Positions 8,656 through 14,369 of a stretch of DNA of 33,641 nt are shown piece after piece. Position 1 is the first letter of the stretch. Each line of letters starts with the position of its first letter. The DNA comes from Dehalococcoidales bacterium (lineage in GTDB: Bacteria; Chloroflexota; Dehalococcoidia; Dehalococcoidales; RBG-16-60-22), in assembly GCA_028714335.1 (NCBI GenBank), contig JAQTMM010000014.1, positions 1 through 33,641 of the forward strand, read 5' to 3'. The position numbers and the translations under genes were made by a program. The notes below the pieces were generated by a model that was given only the letters and a program-made list of their open reading frames with translations, searched no databases and was not told the DNA's origin.

Positions 8656-10866
8656 CTAAACGGGCACGTCGGTTCTTTTAGCCTTAACCGGGGGCCTTGG
8701 CGCCGGTGTTATCTGCGCCCTGAAGCCGCACTGGAAGCACCTGTTGCCTTCGGCAATGGCTCCGTCTTCAACCAGCCCTGTCTCCACCTCGATGAAGTTG
8801 TTAACGACTTTTTCCGCCGGCAGGTGCGGCATCTCTACGCGCTTTTGTTTGGCGAAGTCCTCGGCGGTAATGCCCGCGCACGCGTTAATCCTTCGTTCGC
8901 TTGTTAAAATTTCTTCGATGTTGCCGTTGCCGCCCAGGAACTTATCCATGGCGCTGGCTGCTTTGCGCCCCGCTTGAATCGCTTCGATAACTGAAGCCGG
9001 GCCGCTGACGGCGTCGCCGCCCGCCCATACGCCTTTACGGCTGGTCGCCATCGTCTTGGTGTCGGCGGTAATCCTGTTCCATTCCGACTTAACCTTAAAG
9101 CCTTCGGGTATCTCCGGCACCTGCCCTATGGCGCCGATAATAACGTCGTATTCCACGTCGTATTCGCTGTTCTTAACCGGCACCGGTCGGCGTCGTCCGC
9201 TTTCGTCCGGTTCACCCAGCTCCATGCGCTGGCAGGTCAGTACCAATCCGTTGCCTTTCTTGGTCACCTTAACATGGCCGGTTAAAAAGTCTATCTTGAT
9301 GTTTTCTTCTAAAGCGGCTTCCACTTCTTCCGGGCTGGCAGGGGCTTCGGCGCGCGTCCTGCGGTAGATGATGTGGACGTCTTTAGCCCCCAGCCGCAAA
9401 GCCACCCTCGCGCTGTCAATAGCTACGTTGCCCATCCCTATCACCGCTACCCGTGTGCCCACATCTACCTTATTTCCCAAATTGATATCTCTTAAGAATG
9501 AAGCGCCGTCGTAAACGCCCGGCAGGTCTTCACCCTCAACGCGCAATGTCTGCCCGCGGTGCGCCCCCGGCGCCGCGAATACGGCGTCGTAGCCCTTGCT
9601 GAACAGGTCGTCAATGGATTCGACCTTCGAGTTCAGTTTAATGTCCACGCCGGCTTTCTTTATAACGTCTATTTCCCCGTCGAGAATTTCTGGCGGCAGG
9701 CGGTAGTCCGGTATACCCACGCGCATCATCCCGCCCGCTTTAGAGAACTGCTCGAATACGGTTACGCTGTGTCCCGCTTTGGCTAAATAATATCCGGCTG
9801 TCAATCCCGCTGGGCCCGACCCTATAATCGCCACCTTTTTGCCGGTGGCGCGTAGTTTCGTTGCGTTCTTTTGCCACAACCCCTTATCCTGGTCTGCTAC
9901 AAAACGCTTTAAGAACTTGATGGAAATCGGGTCGTTTACCTGGCAGCGGCGGCAGGCTTCCTCACAGGGGTGGATGCAAACACGCCCCAGCGTCCCCGGG
10001 AAGGGTACTTTCTCCCTGATAACCGCCAGCGCTTCCTGGTACTTACCCTGCCCGATGAGGTAAACGTAGAGCGGGATGTTGATACCTGCCGGGCAGGCAT
10101 GACGGCACGGTATCGCCGTCTCCATCCAGTTGGCATCCGGCTTGTAAGCCGCCGAGGCGTCCACCAGTGCCCCTGTCGGGCAAACCTGGATACATGCGCC
10201 GCAAAAGCGGCAGCCGCCGTCCTGCAGCGGTCTATCAAATGCCGTGCCGACCACCGTATCGTGCCCGTGCATCGCAAAGCCTATTGCCCCGATGCCACGC
10301 ACGTCCTGGCACATCTGCACACAGCGTCCGCATAAGACGCATAAGTTATAATCACGCTGTATCAGTGGTTCTCTGTCAAAATCAACCGGTAGATTCTTGT
10401 ATTTATACGGCAGCGGCAATTCCTTGCTGATGCCTATATAATCCACCAGGTCCTGCAGTTCGCAGTTCTTGTTCTTCGGGCAGGTGACGCAACGCTCGTT
10501 GACCGCTACCTCGCGTAAACAAACGTCGTTGGGTTCGCACCTCTCCCGCCGCTCGCAGGTCAGGCACGCGTTAGGGTGCTCGGTAAGGATTAACTCCAAA
10601 AACGACTGTCTTAACTCCTGCAGCTTCTCCGACTTCGTCGTAACGACCATGCCCTCGGTCGCCGGCGTCGTGCAGGCTGTTGGGAGTCCCCGCATTTTCT
10701 CAATCTCCACGATGCATAAGCGGCATCCGCCGTAGGGCTGTAAATCCGGGTGGTAGCAAAGGGTGGGAATATATATTCCCCCGCGTTGTGCCGCCTGGAG
10801 CACTGTAATACCGTTATCAACTTCTACCGGGGTTCCATCAATGGTGAGTTTGATTTTTTCAGTCAT
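8656..10866 (-). CDS. Fe-S/flavin NAD(P)H oxidoreductase: NuoG-like ferredoxin module fused to a GltD/NfnB-type module
   Basis: A 736-residue soluble electron-transfer protein. Residues 1-75 form a [2Fe-2S] plant-type domain (Cys37, 48, 51, 65). Residues 90-140 hold the NuoG-like His-Cys cluster (His97, Cys101, 104, 110) with four more cysteines (116, 126, 129, 135). Residues 170-235 carry two [4Fe-4S] ferredoxin motifs (Cys176/179/182/186 and 219/222/225/229). Residues 250-310 hold the N-terminal cysteines of glutamate-synthase small-subunit-like proteins (254, 258, 297, 301, 305, 308). Then come FAD (GSGPAG, 349-354) and NAD(P)H (GMGN, 477-480) folds and the closing AGGDAV FAD motif. A Cys pair (CFQC) sits near the C-terminus. 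Related proteins pass electrons between NAD(P)H, ferredoxin and partners such as formate dehydrogenase or hydrogenase. No catalytic partner is adjacent. It is first in its operon. Confidence 0.9.
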   Translation of the reverse strand: MTEKIKLTIDGTPVEVDNGITVLQAAQRGGIYIPTLCYHPDLQPYGGCRLCIVEIEKMRGLPTACTTPATEGMVVTTKSEKLQELRQSFLELILTEHPNACLTCERRERCEPNDVCLREVAVNERCVTCPKNKNCELQDLVDYIGISKELPLPYKYKNLPVDFDREPLIQRDYNLCVLCGRCVQMCQDVRGIGAIGFAMHGHDTVVGTAFDRPLQDGGCRFCGACIQVCPTGALVDASAAYKPDANWMETAIPCRHACPAGINIPLYVYLIGQGKYQEALAVIREKVPFPGTLGRVCIHPCEEACRRCQVNDPISIKFLKRFVADQDKGLWQKNATKLRATGKKVAIIGSGPAGLTAGYYLAKAGHSVTVFEQFSKAGGMMRVGIPDYRLPPEILDGEIDVIKKAGVDIKLNSKVESIDDLFSKGYDAVFAAPGAHRGQTLRVEGEDLPGVYDGASFLRDINLGNKVDVGTRVAVIGMGNVAIDSARVALRLGAKDVHIIYRRTRAEAPASPEEVEAALEENIKIDFLTGHVKVTKKGNGLVLTCQRMELGEPDESGRRRPVPVKNSEYDVEYDVIIGAIGQVPEIPEGFKVKSEWNRITADTKTMATSRKGVWAGGDAVSGPASVIEAIQAGRKAASAMDKFLGGNGNIEEILTSERRINACAGITAEDFAKQKRVEMPHLPAEKVVNNFIEVETGLVEDGAIAEGNRCFQCGFRAQITPAPRPPVKAKRTDVPV

Positions 10867-10955
10867 CTATACCAAAAAAGCCGCCGCCGCATTAAACGGA
10901 AACAGCTACCTCCCGCTTATTTTCTCTCACGTGGATTCTTGCCTGCATCTCTTAA

Positions 10956-10985
10956 ACTTTAGCATTTTTTTGGCTATTTATTCAA
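10956..10985 (-). promoter_or_regulatory. Promoter of the oxidoreductase-MFS-dehydrogenase-cupin operon
   Basis: On the reverse strand TTGAAT (10985-10980), an 18-nt spacer and TAAAGT (10961-10956) preceded by TGC, an extended -10. Transcription would begin near 10949, leaving about 83 nt of leader. Confidence 0.45.
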
Positions 10986-11017
10986 GGCTTATTTATCAAG
11001 CTCACACTTATTCCCTG

Positions 11018-11044
11018 TCATCCTGAGTGCAACGAAGGATCTCG
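11018..11044 (+). repeat. TCATCCTGAG repeat (family C), copy 1
   Basis: TCATCCTGAGTGCAACGAAG followed by GATCTCG. A second copy lies inside mutS at 15512. The element is imperfectly palindromic (ATCCT...AGGAT). Confidence 0.75.
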
Positions 11045-11055
11045 TTTCTTCTCCG

Positions 11056-11087
11056 TCATTGCGAGGAGCGTAGCGACGTGGCAATCT
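11056..11087 (+). repeat. TCATTGCGAGGAGC repeat (family D), copy 1
   Basis: TCATTGCGAGGAGC, then GTAGCGACGTGGCAATCT. It is nearly identical to 13997-14028. The ends ATTGC and GCAAT are inverted. It sits 11 bases after the family C copy. Confidence 0.8.
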
Positions 11088-11117
11088 CTATCTCCGTCTT
11101 CTCCCCCAACTACTCAA

Positions 11118-11145
11118 TTGACACTCCGCGTCTCCTCCATATAAC
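11118..11145 (+). promoter_or_regulatory. Promoter of the RimJ/L-like gene
   Basis: Perfect TTGACA (11118-11123), 16-nt spacer, TATAAC (11140-11145). The predicted start is near 11152 and the ATG is at 11154, so the message would be leaderless. Confidence 0.65.
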
Positions 11146-11153
11146 ATATATCT

Positions 11154-11726
11154 ATGACAAATCCCAACCCCGACCGTAAAAAAACCACCCTGACCGATGG
11201 TAAAATCCTCCTCCGCCCCTATCAAAAGAACGATGTGGATGATATCCATCGGGCTATCCGCGAATCGCTTAAGGAAATGGGCGCTTGGCTGCCCTTTGCC
11301 CACCCCAATTACAACATTAAAGAAACCCGCGAATGGCTTAATAAACGCGATAAAGAATGGAAGCAGGGCATCGCCTACGACTTCGGCATCTTCGATGCTA
11401 AAGACGGCTCTTTCATCGGCGGTTGCGGCATTAGCGGTGTCGTTAAAACAATGCGCCATGCTAATCTTGGCTACTGGGTACGCACCAGCCGCATCGGGGA
11501 GGGCATTGCCCCCGCCGCCACCCGTCTCCTCGCCAAATGGGCGTTCGACGTTATAGGTCTGACCCGTGTTGAGGTTCTGGTCGCCGTCGGCAATAAAAAG
11601 AGTTTAAGGGCGGCGCTCAAGTCCGGCGCCAAAAAAGAAGGTATCTTAAGGAATCGTTTGGTGATGTACGGTAAAGCCTGCGATGCCGTGATGCACTCTA
11701 TTATCCCCGGCGACTTGAAGGCTTAG
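11154..11726 (+). CDS. GNAT acetyltransferase, RimJ/RimL type
   Basis: Predicted acetyl-CoA-dependent N-acetyltransferase of 190 residues, the usual length of RimJ/RimL proteins, which acetylate ribosomal-protein N-termini or small amines. The substrate-side start LRPYQKNDVDDIHRAI is typical. The acetyl-CoA loop region is GYWVRTSRIGEGIAPAATRLL, and the motif B region VEVLVAVGNKKSLRAALKSGAKKEGILRN is characteristic of the subfamily. The Ala-Leu-Lys-Ser-Gly-Ala stretch occupies the AxxKxGF position. No Shine-Dalgarno site precedes the ATG, and the promoter lies immediately upstream. Its 3' end overlaps the end of the convergent DedA-like gene by 26 bases. The substrate is unknown. Confidence 0.85.
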   Translation: MTNPNPDRKKTTLTDGKILLRPYQKNDVDDIHRAIRESLKEMGAWLPFAHPNYNIKETREWLNKRDKEWKQGIAYDFGIFDAKDGSFIGGCGISGVVKTMRHANLGYWVRTSRIGEGIAPAATRLLAKWAFDVIGLTRVEVLVAVGNKKSLRAALKSGAKKEGILRNRLVMYGKACDAVMHSIIPGDLKA

Positions 11727-12426
11727 CCTTTTTCTTCTTGGGCTTTTCTTCCACTTGTTCTTCAACCGGCTGTAAGGCTTTCTGCCGTTTTTTAATGATG
11801 AATCTTATGAGGAAATTCAATAGGTAAATAACTGCCAGCAAGCCGAGCGTAATCCCTACGGTATAAAGAGGATTGAAGTTCTTATAATCATCTATCGTTA
11901 GCCCGAACACCGCCCCGATGAATATAAACAATCCGTCGAATATCATACTGGCGATAAACACGCCGGCGGCAAGCATCCAGGGTTTCTTTTTCGCCGCCAG
12001 GAAAAGCGTCATGGGGATTCTCATTCCCACCAGCCTGGCTAGGGCTATAGAGAACGGAGAAGTGAGGTTAATATTTTTAACGGCGCCGGCTCTAGACATT
12101 AGTTTGTCAAAAGCGCGGTCCAGATGCACTTTATGATAGAGGGCTTTAATCGCCGGCATCACCAGGTAGCCAACGTGATAAAGGATGACCGCTCCTATTT
12201 GGCGTCCTACCTGGGCGGCAAACCACAGCCCCAGCATGTGCCAGAATGATAGTTGCCCCGCGCCTAAGTTAAGGCCTACGTTAAGCCAGATGAATTCCAG
12301 CAGCAGCGGAACGGTTAATCCAGCCTCCCCGATGCAGCAAATGACGAGGAGTAAAAGTGCCATCCGGGGATCGAGAGTAGCGGTAAAATCAACGATACTC
12401 TGTAGAAAGTTTTGGAGCCAATCCAT
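11701..12426 (-). CDS. DedA/VTT-like integral membrane protein
   Basis: A 241-residue membrane protein with about five hydrophobic segments. The order of features resembles DedA (SNARE-associated/VTT) proteins: an early GEAGLTVPLLLEF re-entrant-like segment, a conserved-looking FAAQVGRQIGAVILYHVGY, and ARLVGMRIPMTLFLA at the place of the DedA R-x-[IV]-P motif. The match is distant and the call is tentative. DedA proteins move or scramble polyprenyl phosphates and phospholipids, which would fit its partner. The C-terminal ~35 residues form a charged Glu/Lys tail (VEEKPKKKKAKPSSRRG). Its ATG overlaps the TAA of the upstream glycosyltransferase-deacetylase gene by one base, so the two are translationally coupled. 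Confidence 0.6.
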   Translation of the reverse strand: MDWLQNFLQSIVDFTATLDPRMALLLLVICCIGEAGLTVPLLLEFIWLNVGLNLGAGQLSFWHMLGLWFAAQVGRQIGAVILYHVGYLVMPAIKALYHKVHLDRAFDKLMSRAGAVKNINLTSPFSIALARLVGMRIPMTLFLAAKKKPWMLAAGVFIASMIFDGLFIFIGAVFGLTIDDYKNFNPLYTVGITLGLLAVIYLLNFLIRFIIKKRQKALQPVEEQVEEKPKKKKAKPSSRRG

Positions 12427-13904
12427 TAACCAGCCTCGTTGTAGGCCGGAACGTCAAGCATTTCCGGGACGGTAACAAAGTGGTAGCCCTGGGCTTGCAG
12501 TTGTTCGATTATCAGCGGCAGCGCCAGTATCGTCAGCGTGCGGTCGGATTTGAAGGTGTCGTGTTCCAGCCCGTAGCCGTCGTGCAGTAAAATAATGCTC
12601 CCCGCCGAGACCCTCTTTACGATGTTATTGGCAAACGTTTGAGCATAGGCTTGCAGGTCGGTGCCCATTATCACCTGGTCGTTGTAGGAAACGCTCCAGG
12701 TTATTTCAATCATGCCGTTTTCTTTCAGGCAGTCCAGTTCCCAGGGGGTCTTTTTACCGTGCGGCGGGCGGAACAGGTGCGGCCAAACGCCCGTGACGCT
12801 GTAAATTACATCCTGTGTTTTTTCCAGGTCGCGTTCGCCCTGTGTGGTTAAAGCGTGATTGGCATCGTGGCTGTAGGTATGGTTGCCCAGCACACTCCCC
12901 TCCGCTAATATTTGCATCGCTATTTCCGGGTATAGCTCCACGTTGGCGCCGATGCAGAAGAAGGTGGCGTCTATGTCATAATTGTCGAGTATCGCTAGTA
13001 TCTGCTGTGTATATTCGCCGTTGGGCCCATCGTCGAAGGTCAGAGCCACCACTTTCTCCGAACCGTCGCCGGCGTAATACACTTGCCCGAAGACGGGCGA
13101 AACCGGCGAGAAGTAGCCGTAGCAGGCGAATCCTATAAAGCACGCCAGCATTGCGCAGAACGCTGCGACCAGCTTCTTTTTCATGCTTGTCGGGCGCGCT
13201 TTGGGTTTGGCGGAGAACAGGTTGAGGCTGTAATCCAGCATCAGCCGCGCCAGGTTGGCTAACACCGCCCCCAGCAGCACAAACCATGGCTGCTGCACGC
13301 TCCGTGCCGATGTCAGCACGATAATGTCGCTGTCGTAGAGTATTGTCCCTATCTTGCGGAATCTGGAGGTGATGCCGTGCTGGTCGGCGGAATAAGCTAT
13401 ATTTCTGTAGCCCCCCACCCGGTAAAAAGCCTCGCGGCGGAAGGCAAAGGTGGCGCCGCAGACTAAAAACGGACGTTTGAAAAACGCCGCCGATATTTTA
13501 TTCATCCAGTTGCGCAGGTTCAGCTCGATGAACGCCCACAAGAAGTGGTCGCGGTAAAGAAATCTGCCCGATAGTGCTACGGCTTCCGGGTGCTCCTCAA
13601 ACCTCTTGGCTATCTTTTCCAGCCAGTGGCGGGGATACAGCGTGTCGCCGTCCGCCTGCACGATGATGTCTCCGTCGGTAGCGTCCACTCCCATCTGGCG
13701 GGCGTAGGTGACGTTTCTTTCCTCGTTGGCGCTGATGACCCTTATGCCAAAGCCCTTGGCAATCTGCGCCGTCTTGTCGGTGGAGCAGTTGTCCACGACT
13801 ACAATTTCATAATCGCCTTTATATGTTTGGTCCTTGAGCGACTCGAGTGTTTTCGCAAGGAATTGCTCCTCATTGCAGGCCGGTAAAACAACACTGATTT
13901 TCAT
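12426..13904 (-). CDS. Family 2 glycosyltransferase fused to a NodB polysaccharide deacetylase
   Basis: A 492-residue bifunctional envelope enzyme. Residues 1-235 are a GT-A glycosyltransferase: VVLPACNEE at the start, metal and nucleotide motif ADGD (84-87), and acceptor-region residues around 150-180. Residues 205-230 are hydrophobic and may touch the membrane, and 245-265 form a clear transmembrane helix. Residues 280-485 are a NodB carbohydrate esterase 4 domain with TFDDGP (289-294, Asp291 and metal ligand Asp292), HTYSH (342-346, both His ligands), RPPHG (379-383) and LLHDG (439-443). The layout suggests sugar transfer inside and N-deacetylation outside the membrane. The ATG at 13904 is chosen because GGAAG lies six bases before it. 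The catalytic residues of both halves appear intact. Confidence 0.9.
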   Translation of the reverse strand: MKISVVLPACNEEQFLAKTLESLKDQTYKGDYEIVVVDNCSTDKTAQIAKGFGIRVISANEERNVTYARQMGVDATDGDIIVQADGDTLYPRHWLEKIAKRFEEHPEAVALSGRFLYRDHFLWAFIELNLRNWMNKISAAFFKRPFLVCGATFAFRREAFYRVGGYRNIAYSADQHGITSRFRKIGTILYDSDIIVLTSARSVQQPWFVLLGAVLANLARLMLDYSLNLFSAKPKARPTSMKKKLVAAFCAMLACFIGFACYGYFSPVSPVFGQVYYAGDGSEKVVALTFDDGPNGEYTQQILAILDNYDIDATFFCIGANVELYPEIAMQILAEGSVLGNHTYSHDANHALTTQGERDLEKTQDVIYSVTGVWPHLFRPPHGKKTPWELDCLKENGMIEITWSVSYNDQVIMGTDLQAYAQTFANNIVKRVSAGSIILLHDGYGLEHDTFKSDRTLTILALPLIIEQLQAQGYHFVTVPEMLDVPAYNEAG

Positions 13905-13955
13905 ATTTCTTCCAGATAATGATACCACATTTGGTCAATACAAGTGTATTAGCCT

Positions 13956-13974
13956 CCCCCTTTTGTAAAGGGGG
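13956..13974. repeat. CCCCCTTT/AAAGGGGG palindrome
   Basis: 8-bp perfect stem with loop TGT. The following GGGGGTTTTT (13981 on) gives it some terminator-like character on the + strand. A degenerate relative occurs near 20550. Confidence 0.6.
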
Positions 13975-13996
13975 AATAAGGGGGTTTTTATTATTA

Positions 13997-14028
13997 TCAT
14001 TGCGAGGAGCCTGGCGACGTGGCAATCT
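13997..14028 (+). repeat. Family D repeat, copy 2
   Basis: TCATTGCGAGGAGC, then CTGGCGACGTGGCAATCT. It differs from 11056-11087 at only two positions. Confidence 0.8.
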
Positions 14029-14052
14029 AAATCTTTGACTTACTTTATTGTC

Positions 14053-14096
14053 ATTCCAGCTTTAACCTGAACTTGGCGAATGGGTCAGGCTGGAAT
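14053..14096 (+). repeat. ATTCCAGC/GCTGGAAT inverted repeat
   Basis: 8-bp perfect arms (14053-14060, 14089-14096), with inner CCTGA and TCAGG arms. Probably the same family as the palindrome at 5086. Confidence 0.55.
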
Positions 14097-14107
14097 ACAG
14101 TAGATTT

Positions 14108-14141
14108 CCTCTCCCCTTGCGGGAGAGGATTAAGGTGAGGG
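14108..14141 (+). repeat. Family A repeat, copy 3
   Basis: CCTCTCCCC-N3-CGGGAGAGG (14108-14128) followed by ATTAAGGTGAGGG, the same tail as the copies at 1101 and 5017. Confidence 0.75.
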
Positions 14142-14331
14142 GGTAAAAACTACTTCTCCTCTTACCCTCATCCCAACCCCGTCAAAATCCCCTTTACCCG
14201 CCCCTTTTCCTCCATGTATCATTACCATGCCTTAGTGCATTATTACCTTAACAACATAATTTACATAATACAAATAACCAATCAGCCAATCTGAACGTAA
14301 AAATAAAAAAAATTTTTAAACGAATCAATAA

Positions 14332-14360
14332 TTTAACCTTTTACGTTTATCTGCTACAAT
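14332..14360 (+). promoter_or_regulatory. Promoter of mutS
   Basis: TTTAAC (14332-14337), 17-nt spacer, TACAAT (14355-14360). The ATG is nine bases after the -10 box and has no ribosome-binding site, so the transcript is probably leaderless. Confidence 0.5.
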
Positions 14361-14369
14361 AGTCTTACC

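Larger units (their letters stand above)
13905..14369. other. Repeat-dense intergenic region between the GT/NodB gene and mutS
   Basis: This 465-base gap has no credible gene. It holds four different short palindromic repeats (13956, 13997, 14053, 14108), then an AT-rich stretch (about 14215-14350) that ends in the mutS promoter. Stacking of unrelated repeats suggests a tolerated insertion hot spot. Confidence 0.8.
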
